DNA of 64,000 bases from Sphaerisporangium album (GTDB lineage Bacteria; Actinomycetota; Actinomycetes; Streptosporangiales; Streptosporangiaceae): the NCBI RefSeq assembly GCF_003323745.1, contig NZ_QOIL01000034.1, forward strand, positions 18,498-82,497. Reading direction: 5' to 3'. Both the position numbers and the translations under genes were made by a program. Positions within the stretch are counted from its first letter, which is position 1; each line of letters begins with the position of its first letter. This document shows positions 25,073-33,664 of the stretch, piece after piece. The notes under the pieces are model-generated. The model ran no database searches and was not told the DNA's origin. It saw only the letters and a program-made list of their open reading frames with translations.

Positions 25073-27678
25073 TGGCGCTGGTCAATCAGTGGGTGGACTC
25101 CTACGCGCTGTCCGCCGGGTTCGTCATCCCCGACCCGATCATCTCCACCCGGCAGATCGCGGTCGCCAACACCGCCGGGAACTGGCTGGTCTGCTCGGTG
25201 TCCTGGCACACCGGGGCCGGCGCGCAGAGCGTGCCGACGGTGCACGTCGGGGACGACGTCCACAACTACTGGGTTCCCCTGATCCGGATCTCGGGTGTGG
25301 GCGGCGGGGTGGCGATCTGGGCCGCGCCCAACGCCCGTGCCGCCTCCCGGGTATACCTGTCACCCACCGACTACGTGACCGGCCTGGCGGCCAACGTGGA
25401 GGAGCACTCCGGGCTCGGTAACTACCTGCAGGTCGCCGACCGTAAGACCGCCACCATCTCACCGGGCACCACGGCCTCCATCACCCTGGCCGCGCCGCCT
25501 TCCCAGGCGCTGGCGCTGGTGGCTGGCGGCTCGGACAGCGCGACCGCGACCCTGGCCAGCGCGACGGCCGGATGGTCCTCAGCCGCCCCGGTGTCGGGCA
25601 CCAACGGCGTCGACCAGACCTCCGACACCCGGCTGCTGCCGCGCTTCCAGACCACCAGCGGAAGCGTCAGCGTCACCTACACCACCTCGGCGGCCGCGAA
25701 CATTGTCGTGGCGGGCATGACCGTGCTCACCGCGGCGGCGGCTCCGGCGCAGCCGAACCCGAACTGGCCCGTGGTCGAGCTGGCGGCCGGGTTCGGCTCC
25801 GGTGCGCAGACCCCGCGTGACGCCATCACCTGGACCCCGCTGCCGGGCCGGCTGCTGGAGCTCGACGCCAGCCGCGGCCGCCAGTTCGAGCTCGGCACGC
25901 TGGAGGCTGGGGAGGCGCAACTGCGGCTGCGCAACGACGATGGTGCGTTGAACCCCGCCAACAGCTCGGGCCCGTTCTATCCGAACGTGACCGACATGAC
26001 GCCGGTCCGGGTGCTGGCCACCTGGGGCGGCCGGGTCTATCCGGTGCTGCACTCCTTCATGGAGCGTTGGCCGCAGACCTGGCGCGATCCGCACTGGGGT
26101 GAGGTCAACGCCACGGCGGTGGACGCCTGGGCCACGATGACGACCGAGCTGCCCAACATCGCCCAGGGCGAGATCCTGGTGGATGCGCCGTACGGGTACT
26201 GGCCGCTGTCGGACCCCGACACCGCGACCTCGGGCAGCAACCTCGCCGAGGGCAACACCGAGCCCATGGTGCAGTACGTGTCCAAGTACGGCCCCGGCTC
26301 GGCGGCTGCGACGTTCGGCGTCGACCAGGGCATGCTGACTGGGTCGCCGAACAACACCGCGTGGGAGAACCGCGGCCTGACCTCGTTGCAGGTCAGCAAC
26401 GGCTACTCGCTGCGGTACGGCCCCGTCCCGCAGATGCCTCCGGTCGCCGCCGGGTACACCGCGGAGTTCTGGGCGCGGCTGGACGTCGCCGCCTCGCAGC
26501 CCGCGGCGAACCTCGGCTTGATCGCCATCAAGAACTCCGGCCTGACCGTGATCATCGTCTATGTCGACATCGCGACCGGGAACGTCGCGGTCGGGGATTG
26601 GGACCCGGTCACCAAGGCGCGTACTAACAGCGTGAGTTCGTGGCCGGCGCTCACCGGCAAGTACCTGCACTATGCGCTGACCTTCAACACCGCCGGGTGG
26701 AAGCTGTACGTCAACGCGCAGCTCGTCGCAAGCCGGGTGTGCCCGCTGGACTCCACGGCGACGTTCGTGTCGGTGTGCGGGCAGGCCGATGAGGTCTACC
26801 ACGGCCGCATGTGCAACGGCAGTTTCGCGCACGTGGCCATCTACCCGCGGATCCTGCCCTACGGCCGGATCCTCGCGCACTGGTGGGCCGCCAGCTCCGG
26901 CAACGAGAACGACTCCCCCGACCAGCGGATCAACAAGCTGATGGAGATCGCCGGATGGGGCGGCCCCCGGAACATCTCCTACACCACCGGCGGGTACGTC
27001 GTCCCGGCCAGCGGCATCCAGGGCCAGGCCCTGGCGAGCGCCGTGGAGGAGATCGCCGCGACCGACGGCGCAGGGCTGTACGTGGACGACATGGGGTATG
27101 TGTGCGAGACCAGCAAGACCTACCGCTACAACCGCACCCCCGCCTACGTCTTCGGAGACCGGCCCGACCTCGGCGAGGTCCCCTACGCCGTCGGCATGGG
27201 CGTCGACCGTGATCCCGGGCAGGTCGCCAACGACATCACCGCCACCCAGGCCCACTACGGCCGTCAGGCCCGCGCGGTCGACGACGCGTCGGTCCAGCAG
27301 CGCGGCTGGCGCACCCGCGACGCGGTCACGCACGTCAACGACCCGCTCGGCGTGACCGACATGGCCAACTACCTGCTGATGCGCAACAAGGCCCCCGGCC
27401 AGCGCATCGCGGAGATCGTGCTGGACCCGGCATCCAACCCCGCCATCTGGCCGACCGCCCTTGGGATCGAGACCGGCGACATCGTGGCCGTGAACCGGCG
27501 GCCGATGGGCGGGGTGCTGATCACCGGGACGTTCGAGGTCATCGGCGTCGGCCACCACGTCGTGCCGCACCAGGAATGGCGCGTACGCCTGTCGCTGGCC
27601 CCCGCCGACCCGTTCTTCTTCCGACTCGACGACGCCACCTATGGCGTCCTGGATGGCCCGGGGGTGCTCGGATGGTGA
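25072..27678 (+). CDS. Minor tail protein with concanavalin/LamG-like domain
   Basis: 868 residues. ATG overlaps the tape measure stop. The N-terminal part (IISTRQIAVANTAGNWLVCS) is beta-rich. Residues ~360-620 have a laminin-G/concanavalin-like layout (DAPYGYWPLSD at the start, GYTAEFWARLDVAAS, LHYALTFNTAGWKLYVNAQL), and the last 250 resemble distal tail/hub proteins. Likely part of the baseplate or the host-binding tip. Cell-surface carbohydrate binding is inferred from the lectin-like fold. Confidence 0.8.
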   Translation: MALVNQWVDSYALSAGFVIPDPIISTRQIAVANTAGNWLVCSVSWHTGAGAQSVPTVHVGDDVHNYWVPLIRISGVGGGVAIWAAPNARAASRVYLSPTDYVTGLAANVEEHSGLGNYLQVADRKTATISPGTTASITLAAPPSQALALVAGGSDSATATLASATAGWSSAAPVSGTNGVDQTSDTRLLPRFQTTSGSVSVTYTTSAAANIVVAGMTVLTAAAAPAQPNPNWPVVELAAGFGSGAQTPRDAITWTPLPGRLLELDASRGRQFELGTLEAGEAQLRLRNDDGALNPANSSGPFYPNVTDMTPVRVLATWGGRVYPVLHSFMERWPQTWRDPHWGEVNATAVDAWATMTTELPNIAQGEILVDAPYGYWPLSDPDTATSGSNLAEGNTEPMVQYVSKYGPGSAAATFGVDQGMLTGSPNNTAWENRGLTSLQVSNGYSLRYGPVPQMPPVAAGYTAEFWARLDVAASQPAANLGLIAIKNSGLTVIIVYVDIATGNVAVGDWDPVTKARTNSVSSWPALTGKYLHYALTFNTAGWKLYVNAQLVASRVCPLDSTATFVSVCGQADEVYHGRMCNGSFAHVAIYPRILPYGRILAHWWAASSGNENDSPDQRINKLMEIAGWGGPRNISYTTGGYVVPASGIQGQALASAVEEIAATDGAGLYVDDMGYVCETSKTYRYNRTPAYVFGDRPDLGEVPYAVGMGVDRDPGQVANDITATQAHYGRQARAVDDASVQQRGWRTRDAVTHVNDPLGVTDMANYLLMRNKAPGQRIAEIVLDPASNPAIWPTALGIETGDIVAVNRRPMGGVLITGTFEVIGVGHHVVPHQEWRVRLSLAPADPFFFRLDDATYGVLDGPGVLGW

Positions 27679-28139
27679 TGCCCGCGCCGGCACGGCGCAG
27701 CGTGATTCAGGCGGCCGACGAGATGTTCGGCGTCACCTCCCTGGAGGCGTACCTGGACTACCTGGACGCCAACGTGGACCGGCTCGGCGTGCCGTTCGTC
27801 CCCCGGCCCGAGGGGGACGCGCCAGAGTCGGGCACCGCGTACGCGCGGGTGGACCACGCCCGGTGGATCGCCGACTGCCCGTGGCAGTGCGGCGCCTCCC
27901 ACGCCGTCCCGCGCACCGAGACCCGGTTCTGGTGCACCGGCTGCGCCAACGGCGCCAACGGCGCCACCGGCAAGACCTGCGCCCTGGCGTGGCCGGCGGC
28001 GCGGCAGCGGATCGAGGCCAACCTGTCCACGCTGCCCGCCTCGCTGGCCTCCTGGCCGTGCGCCGAGGACATCGCCCGCTACCAGGCCGGGCAGACCGCG
28101 GCGATGTGCCAGGCCTGCCGCACGATCGGGGAGGTGTAG
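27672..28139 (+). CDS. Cys-rich minor tail-region protein
   Basis: 155 residues. Four Cys pairs (DCPWQCGASHAV, FWCTGCANG, TCALAW, MCQACR) suggest a double zinc ribbon. Its ATG overlaps the previous gene end and the next ATG abuts its TAG. Such Cys-rich proteins are recurrent in actinophage tail modules; role unknown. Confidence 0.65.
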   Translation: MVMPAPARRSVIQAADEMFGVTSLEAYLDYLDANVDRLGVPFVPRPEGDAPESGTAYARVDHARWIADCPWQCGASHAVPRTETRFWCTGCANGANGATGKTCALAWPAARQRIEANLSTLPASLASWPCAEDIARYQAGQTAAMCQACRTIGEV

Positions 28140-28658
28140 ATGGCGACCGTCCCGGCCCCGCGAACCTGGGTCGTCGGGGAGGTCGTCACCGCGGCCAAGA
28201 TGAACGAGCTCCGTGACGCGCTGAACTTCATGCTGTCGCCGCCGCTGTTCATCCTGGGCCACTCGGTCGCCCAGGCCACCCCCAACAGCGCGAACTACAA
28301 CCTGCTGTTCGACACCGAGGTCGTCGACCGTGACAACGGGCACAGCACGGTGACCAACACCTCCCGGTACGTTTCGCAGACCGCGGGCTACTACGCGTTG
28401 TCGGCCAACGTCCCGTGGGTGACCAACGGCACCGGCGTCCGGCAGGTGTTCTTCCTCATCAACGGGACGACCCTGGCCGGATGGGTGTCGCTCCAGGCCG
28501 GCGCGTCCGGATCCATGGGCCTGAGCCTCAGCCGCCGCATCTACCTGGCCGTCGCCGACTTCGTGGAGGTGCAGACCTTCCAATCCTCCGGGGCTGCGCT
28601 GAACACCCAGACCGCCAACGGCGGCATCTCCTTCGAGGGGCAGTGGAGCAGCAAATGA
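28140..28658 (+). CDS. C1q/TNF-like beta-jelly-roll tail protein
   Basis: 172 residues. After a helix ([20 protein letters not shown], typical of tail-fibre N-termini), the remainder is beta-rich with alternating aromatic residues ([19 protein letters not shown] ... [19 protein letters not shown]), resembling C1q-like trimeric globular domains. Probably a fibre head or tip that contacts the host surface. It overlaps the collagen-like fibre gene by ATGA. Confidence 0.65.
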   Translation: MATVPAPRTWVVGEVVTAAKMNELRDALNFMLSPPLFILGHSVAQATPNSANYNLLFDTEVVDRDNGHSTVTNTSRYVSQTAGYYALSANVPWVTNGTGVRQVFFLINGTTLAGWVSLQAGASGSMGLSLSRRIYLAVADFVEVQTFQSSGAALNTQTANGGISFEGQWSSK

Positions 28659-29845
28659 CCGTCGTCCACGGCACCATCACCGCCCCGGGCGCCGGAACCC
28701 CGCGCGGCGCGTCGGTGGTCATCACGCTGGTCGACCTGGAAGGCCGCCCCGTCGCCGGTTTCGACCAGGCCGCCGACGCCGAGGTCCTGGGCATGGCGAG
28801 CGTCCAGGTCGCCGCCGGCGGGACGTGGGCCCTCCCGCTAACGCCCACCGCCCATATCACCAGCCCACGCGGCGACACCCTGTACCACGTGCAGGAACGC
28901 GTCCTAACAGGGGTGGGCGCGTCGTACTACATCGTGGTCCCGGACTCCGGGACGCCCTGGGCCGGCGACCTGCGGGTGCCGCTGCCCGGGGCGGCCGGCC
29001 AGGAGCTGGCCGGGTTCCTGCCGCTCGGTGGCGGCGCACTGTCGGGCCCGCTGCTGCTCCAGGACGGCTTCCCGGCCGCCTCCCAGGCGTACGTGGCGGC
29101 CAACGGCGGCGGTGGAGGCGGCGGGCACACCCCGCAGCTGTACTCCGGCACCAACGCGCCGAGCACGCTGCGCGTGGACGGAGACCTGTACCTGCGCACC
29201 AGCAACGGGGACCTGTACCAGCAGCAGGCCGGCGCCTGGGTGCTGGCCGGCAACCTGCGCGGACCGCAGGGCGCCACCGGGCCCGCCGGCGCGGCCGGCG
29301 CCCAAGGCCCCACCGGCCCGACCGGCCCCACCGGAGCAACGGGCGCGCAGGGCCCCAAGGGCGACCCGGGCGAGCAAGGCCCGGCCGGGCCACCGGGCGC
29401 CGGCGGCGGCGCGCTGGCCACCGCGGACACCGGATACATCGACACCGGGAACATCACCGTCGGCACCGCCTGGACGCAACTCGGCCCCGAGCGCACCGTC
29501 GCCGCGGCCACCGGCGACGTCCTGGTGCTCGATCCAGACCTGATGGCCAACAACGCCGGGTCCGATCTGCAGCTGGAGGCGGCGACCCGGGTCTCCGGCA
29601 CCGACACCGGGTGGTGGTCGACGGGCACCACGTCCTCGAGGTGGCCGGGCGGTATCGGCACCTGGTACGTGCCGACCGGCGACTTCACCGGCCCGCGCGG
29701 CGGAGAGCGCTACACCGTGCAGCCCGGCGACGTCACCGGCGGGCAGGTCACCGTGCGGCTGTACGGCCGGGTCGGCGCCGGGTCGCGCACGGTGTTCGCG
29801 AACGCGACCTACGCGCTGCGCTGGACCCTCACCAACCTGGGATAG
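28655..29845 (+). CDS. Collagen-like tail fibre protein
   Basis: 396 residues. Residues ~205-250 are Gly-X-Y repeats ([19 protein letters not shown] and further GPT/GPK/GEQ triplets) forming a short triple helix. An N-terminal beta domain is followed by a Gly-rich linker and the segment [19 protein letters not shown], which resembles fibre shaft motifs. The C-terminal ~140 residues are a beta-rich tip. Trimeric fibre function is inferred from the collagen repeat. Confidence 0.85.
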   Translation: MTVVHGTITAPGAGTPRGASVVITLVDLEGRPVAGFDQAADAEVLGMASVQVAAGGTWALPLTPTAHITSPRGDTLYHVQERVLTGVGASYYIVVPDSGTPWAGDLRVPLPGAAGQELAGFLPLGGGALSGPLLLQDGFPAASQAYVAANGGGGGGGHTPQLYSGTNAPSTLRVDGDLYLRTSNGDLYQQQAGAWVLAGNLRGPQGATGPAGAAGAQGPTGPTGPTGATGAQGPKGDPGEQGPAGPPGAGGGALATADTGYIDTGNITVGTAWTQLGPERTVAAATGDVLVLDPDLMANNAGSDLQLEAATRVSGTDTGWWSTGTTSSRWPGGIGTWYVPTGDFTGPRGGERYTVQPGDVTGGQVTVRLYGRVGAGSRTVFANATYALRWTLTNLG

Positions 29846-29853
29846 GAGCGGAC

Positions 29854-30099
29854 ATGGTCATCACCTACGTGGACGACCGCGGCCTGGTCCTCACCGCGCC
29901 CGACGTCGCGCAGGCGCGCCGCGAGGCCGAGCGGTGGCTGCTCGAAGAAGGGATGCCGCCCCTGCAGGTGGCGCAGCTCGACGTTCCCCGCGCGCCGGCG
30001 TCGGGCGCGTGGTGGAGCGGCGAGCAACTCCTCAGCGCCGAGGAGCCCGGCGCCCAGGCCGTCATCGTGGTCGACGTCCCCCGCCCGGCACCTGCGTGA
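29854..30099 (+). CDS. Small hypothetical tail-region protein
   Basis: 81 residues after ATAGGAG. A strand (MVITYVDDRGLVLTAPD), an Arg/Glu-rich helix (AQARREAERWLLEEGMPPL) and a Trp-containing loop suggest an alpha/beta fold. Overlaps the next gene by GTGA. No family recognised. Confidence 0.6.
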   Translation: MVITYVDDRGLVLTAPDVAQARREAERWLLEEGMPPLQVAQLDVPRAPASGAWWSGEQLLSAEEPGAQAVIVVDVPRPAPA

Positions 30100-30548
30100 G
30101 GCGCCTGGTCCTGCGCCTGCCGGCCTGGGTGCGCACCCAGCCCATGGACACGATGTTCGCCGTCATGGGCCTGCCCTCCGCGGTCGCGACGCTGTGCAAC
30201 CTGACCAGCTCCCGCGCGCTGGACACCTTGCTGCCGTGGTGGGCGACCCGGCTGTGGGCGGTGTGCCTGCTGGTGGGCTGCGCGGCGTGGCTGACCGGGC
30301 TGGCCAGCGTCCGTGAGCACGAGGGACGCCTGGTGGTCACCCGTCTGCCGGTGCTCGCCCTGGGCTTGCAGCTACTGTCCATCACCTGCCTGGTGTACGC
30401 GGTGGCCATCATCGCGGTGGCCGGATGGGACGGCGTGCTGGCCGCGTACCCGCTGATCGTCGCCACCCTGGCCACCTACATGCGCAGGGTGGACCTGACC
30501 ATCCGCCGCGACGCCACGGGAGGCCCGGGAGACCGCGATGGCGGGTGA
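30096..30548 (+). CDS. Multi-pass membrane protein of the phage lysis region
   Basis: 150 residues with three to four hydrophobic helices (AVMGLPSAVATLCNL, LWAVCLLVGCAAWLTGLA, VLALGLQLLSITCLVYAVAIIAV, AAYPLIVATLATY). GTG start at 30096. Positioned after the fibre genes where lysis genes normally lie, so a holin or holin accessory is plausible but unproven. Confidence 0.6.
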   Translation: MRRLVLRLPAWVRTQPMDTMFAVMGLPSAVATLCNLTSSRALDTLLPWWATRLWAVCLLVGCAAWLTGLASVREHEGRLVVTRLPVLALGLQLLSITCLVYAVAIIAVAGWDGVLAAYPLIVATLATYMRRVDLTIRRDATGGPGDRDGG

Positions 30549-30867
30549 CACCCTGACCACCCTGGGCACCATCGTCACCGCGGTGCTCGGCGGTGGAGCG
30601 ATCACCGCGATCACCAGCTACCTGCGGGACCGGCGAAAAGACAAGGGCGACTTCACCGTCTCCACCTTCTCCACGCTCAAGGAGATGAACGACCGCCTGA
30701 ACGTGCAGCTGGTGGAGTTGCAGTCCCGGCTGGACACCGAACGCGCCCAGCGCCGCGAGCTGGAGGACACCGTGGCGCGCGAACGCCGCGAGCGCCGGGC
30801 GCTGGAGGACCGCGTCAGCGCCTTGGAGCGCGAGCTCGCCGCCCGGGATCCACGCCGCGAGGCATGA
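30538..30867 (+). CDS. Small membrane-anchored coiled-coil protein (lysis region)
   Basis: 109 residues. One N-terminal transmembrane helix (LGTIVTAVLGGGAITAITSYL) is followed by a long Arg/Glu coiled coil (ERAQRRELEDTVARERRERR). This layout is common among actinophage proteins encoded next to holins. Its start lies 11 bp inside the preceding gene. Confidence 0.62.
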   Translation: MAGDTLTTLGTIVTAVLGGGAITAITSYLRDRRKDKGDFTVSTFSTLKEMNDRLNVQLVELQSRLDTERAQRRELEDTVARERRERRALEDRVSALERELAARDPRREA

Positions 30868-31017
30868 CCATCTGATCGGCACCTCTGGCCTACGCCCGGC
30901 ACGACGAACCCGGGGTCGGCCGCCGTTTTGCCCCCTCCGGCCAGCCCTTCCGTCCGCTGGTGGCCTACGTGGCCGGCCGGTTCCTGTTTCTCGCCCACGA
31001 ATGAGGTGATCATCCGC

Positions 31018-31605
31018 GTGACCGAACCCGAGACCGGCCCGCTCCCCGCGCTGACGGCCGACCCGATGGCCGTACGGATCGCGGCGCTGCAGGCCGCCGT
31101 CGACACCCACGTGCGCCTGGGCAGCCTCACGCTGTGCCCCGGCGTCGACCGGGCCGCCACCATCGCCCAGGCCGAGACCAACATCCGCCGCACCGCACAG
31201 ACCTACCTGGCCTGGCTGCAGGGCACCGTGCGCCTGCGCCTGATCCCTGGCCCCATCCGGAGCCAGTCCACCGGGGCGCCGACCGGCACCCCCATCCCCG
31301 AAGGAGAAACCGTGCAGCTGCACGACGACGAAGAGATCACCTACACCGTCGACACCGAGGACGCCAAGGGGTTCGACACCCCCGAGACCATCACCTGGTC
31401 GGTCGACAACCCCGAGGTCGCCACGCTGCGCGTGGCCGAGGACACCCGCTCGGCCGACGTCATCGCCGGCGTCCCCGGCAGCGCGACCGTGACGGCCAGC
31501 ATCCCCGCGCTGGACCTCAGCGTGACCGAGGCCATCGACGTGGTCCCGGGCGGCACCGCCACCATCAAGATGGTCCCCGGCGAGGTCCGCAAGCAGCAGC
31601 AGTAG
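31018..31605 (+). CDS. Phage protein with Ig-like (Big-type) C-terminal domain
   Basis: 195 residues from GTG 31018. The N-terminal ~85 residues are helical (AVRIAALQAAVDTHVRLG ... RTAQTYLAWLQG); the C-terminal ~95 form an Ig-like beta domain (ITWSVDNPEVATLRVAEDT ... AGVPGSATVTASIPAL). An internal GTG at about 31312 has AAGGAG six bases upstream, so a second, Ig-only product may be translated. Possibly capsid decoration or tail adhesion; inferred from the fold. Confidence 0.65.
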   Translation: MTEPETGPLPALTADPMAVRIAALQAAVDTHVRLGSLTLCPGVDRAATIAQAETNIRRTAQTYLAWLQGTVRLRLIPGPIRSQSTGAPTGTPIPEGETVQLHDDEEITYTVDTEDAKGFDTPETITWSVDNPEVATLRVAEDTRSADVIAGVPGSATVTASIPALDLSVTEAIDVVPGGTATIKMVPGEVRKQQQ

Positions 31606-31659
31606 CAGTCCACCGGCCGGCCGCCCCGGCGGCCGGCCTCACCCCGTGGAAGGAGCACA

Positions 31660-31938
31660 ATGCCAATCAGGTTGCGCATCCGCCAGCCGCTGGCGATCCG
31701 GGGAGCACTCGCCCTGATCGGCGTCGGCGCGCTCCGCCTAGCCGTCTGGGCAGGATGGCTGCCCGCCGAGTGGGCCCGAGTCGATCTGGTCAGCATCGAG
31801 CAGGTCATCGACGGCATCATCGTCGTGCTCGCGTGGTGGTCGGCCCATCGCGCGGTCACCCCCGTGGCCGATCCGCGTGACGCTACGGGCCGCGTGCTGA
31901 TACCAGTCACCACGCGCGCCTACGAGCAGGAAAGCTGA
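31660..31938 (+). CDS. Putative holin-like small membrane protein
   Basis: 92 residues, ATG after GGAAGGAGC. Two hydrophobic segments (ALALIGVGALRLAVWAGWL and VSIEQVIDGIIVVLAWWSA) and a charged tail fit small phage holins. It is the last intact phage gene before the terminator at 32073. No endolysin gene is adjacent, which is unusual for a holin. Confidence 0.55.
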   Translation: MPIRLRIRQPLAIRGALALIGVGALRLAVWAGWLPAEWARVDLVSIEQVIDGIIVVLAWWSAHRAVTPVADPRDATGRVLIPVTTRAYEQES

Positions 31939-32072
31939 ACGACCTGTGCGGATCCGGCCCCAGATCGCTGCGGCGCCGATAGGGTCTGGCCGTACCGGTG
32001 GAGGCACGTTCGCCTAGCTCAGCGCCGGTGGCTGGGTCTGGCCCTATCTGGACGACCAGCACCGACGTGCCT

Positions 32073-32117
32073 GCGTCCCCGTCTCCACTTGGCTGGAGAC
32101 GGGGACGCTTCGTCTTT
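32073..32117 (+). terminator. Strong intrinsic terminator ending the phage operon
   Basis: A perfect 15-bp stem, GCGTCCCCGTCTCCA (32073-32087) and TGGAGACGGGGACGC (32094-32108), loop CTTGGC, followed by TTCGTCTTT. It is the best terminator in the window. Confidence 0.85.
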
Positions 32118-32164
32118 CTGGGACTAATTCCTGCCGCGAGCTGACGGCGATCGAGGCCGACGGC

Positions 32165-32580
32165 AGCGACACCTTACGGTGAGGTTCTGCCACAAGGCGG
32201 GCAAGACCGAGCCGCTGCCCGTGTCGAAGCCTCTACGGCCGCTGCCTACAGACCACCCGGCCAGCGCGCTGCTCTTCGCACGCAAAGACGGGGGGTCGGT
32301 CGCCCCGAACGCGCCCATGCCCTGCATCCGTACATGGTGCGCACCACCCTGCTCACCGCGCTGCTGGAAGGCGGCATCCCCGCCGAGCAGGTCAAAGACA
32401 TCGCGATGTATGCCTCGGTTGCGCTACGGCCGGCGCCGCACACCCTCAGCGGCACCCGGACGCGCCAACTCAAGGCCCAACACGCGGCAAGGTCGGCCGG
32501 GGACTCTCGCGCTGGTTGGATCGCCCATGCGGAGACCAGGCCTGCCAGGCTGCTGGTGCAGCCGCAGCAGCAGGGTTAAG
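32165..32580 (+). pseudogene. Decayed tyrosine recombinase (integrase) fragment
   Basis: One frame reads KAGKTEPLPVSKPLRPLP...LLFARKDGG, like the beta-strand region of tyrosine recombinases. After a frame change at about 32310, another reads LHPYMVRTTLLTALLEGGIP and EQVKDIAMYAS, resembling the HxxxR box and the following helix (usual form HPHxLR...G.p...vq...GHAs). The catalytic Tyr region is unrecognisable. It probably was the integrase of the upstream prophage. Confidence 0.55.
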
Positions 32581-32598
32581 TACCTGTTTATTGTAGAT

Positions 32599-32637
32599 GT
32601 GAGCTGCGGCGAACTGTAATAGTCCGCCGCAGCTCAC
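32599..32637. terminator. Hairpin downstream of the integrase remnant
   Basis: A 13-bp perfect stem GTGAGCTGCGGCG (32599-32611) with CGCCGCAGCTCAC (32625-32637). It lies 57 bp beyond the stop of the minus-strand secreted-protein gene, so it may serve both strands. Confidence 0.6.
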
Positions 32638-32693
32638 GGTATTGCGTTGTAGCGCCTATCCGCTATCTCGGCGATGCCTGCTCGATGCGGCCC

Positions 32694-33047
32694 CTAATTA
32701 CTCAATAGGGGGGGCTCGGGGAACTCGTCGTGACCGATGTTGGACGAGGTCTCGTACAGACCACACCTAGCCGTAGAGGTTTGGTTTCCGCCTACGTACG
32801 GGCCGTAAATCCTGTAAGTTACGGGACTTCCTTGAGGCCTGCAGTCCATCCATACACGGTGTGTATGCTGGGCCGGCTTGGTGGGACACCAGGACTTGCC
32901 GGTAACGTAGCCTCCGCTCGAAGTTGCCTGATGCGTACAGAGGTTGGCTAAGGTGCTGGTGGCAGAGGCCGGCATGCTTGTTGCCAGCAGGGAGGCAGCG
33001 AAAGCCCCTCCCGTCAATACCGATGCCAGAACGAGTCGCTTCTTCAT
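32694..33047 (-). CDS. Small secreted Cys-containing protein
   Basis: 117 residues. A classic signal peptide (MKKRLVLASVLTGGAFAASL, cleavage near ASA at about residue 29) precedes a ~88-residue mature part with four Cys (LCTHQ, SWCPT, MDCRP, ARCGL), enough for two disulfides. ATG at 33047; AAAGG lies 6 bp upstream. The family is not recognised; similar small secreted proteins are common in actinomycetes. Isolated between a phage remnant and an AT-rich tract. Confidence 0.7.
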   Translation of the reverse strand: MKKRLVLASVLTGGAFAASLLATSMPASATSTLANLCTHQATSSGGYVTGKSWCPTKPAQHTHRVWMDCRPQGSPVTYRIYGPYVGGNQTSTARCGLYETSSNIGHDEFPEPPLLSN

Positions 33048-33664
33048 GTCCTACCTTTCGGGGAACGGATGACGAACCTTGCCGAACTGCACGCGCTACT
33101 CGCTGAAACTGCGCGTGCCGTGCGTGGCGGAGATCTGAGAATGACCGGGCTGCTATGAGCCCTCGACAAACCCGCGTCGCACTCCAGATATTAATCAATC
33201 GAGATCTTGGTGGATATAGGGATGGCCATAGTATTTCTTTCAGGGTTAGAAACTATAACGTTTCGGAACGACGAGTATTCTATATTTGGAAGTGTGGTCT
33301 GATGCGGTCATCGTCTACTCCTAGGGAGTGCTGCCGAATTGATGCACAGTCAGTAGCCTCGCCCGTACTATGTGTTGGGCTGCGACCTTGATGAGGGGTA
33401 TCCGCTCCTACCGGGGGCCCATATCACAGTGAACGGCACTTCCTCAACACGATTTACTGGCAGCGCTACAGCGAGGCAGGTGCACGAGTTGCTGCCACTC
33501 TGATGCTTGGGACGCTCGCCGGCTCAGCACAGCCACAGCAACTGAGGTATTTTCGACTGGCTTATGCCGGAGTCCTCACGCGATGGACCGGCGTCCAAGC
33601 GGAGTCAGTCCATGCAGGGCCCTCATCGTCGCTAATAAAAACACCGGTTGGAGTGTGAAACGTC
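33048..33664. other. AT-rich stretch without a convincing gene
   Basis: About 617 bp. The part 33180-33330 is markedly AT-rich (for example TATTAATCAATCGAGATC and TATAACGTTTC) against the high-GC surroundings. Only short unconvincing frames occur. It could hold promoters for the flippase at 33665 or be decayed foreign DNA. The start of 33665 has no strong Shine-Dalgarno. Confidence 0.5.

Noticed and set aside
24900..27700. Diversity-generating retroelement acting on tail genes
   Set aside because: I found no reverse transcriptase, no template/variable repeat pair and no C-type lectin fold.
32010..32075. tRNA-like sequence (CCTAGCTCAGC resembles a D arm)
   Set aside because: No anticodon stem, T arm or matching acceptor ends follow.
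32165..32580. Two overlapping short genes at the end of the prophage
   Set aside because: They are better explained as one tyrosine recombinase decayed by frameshift.
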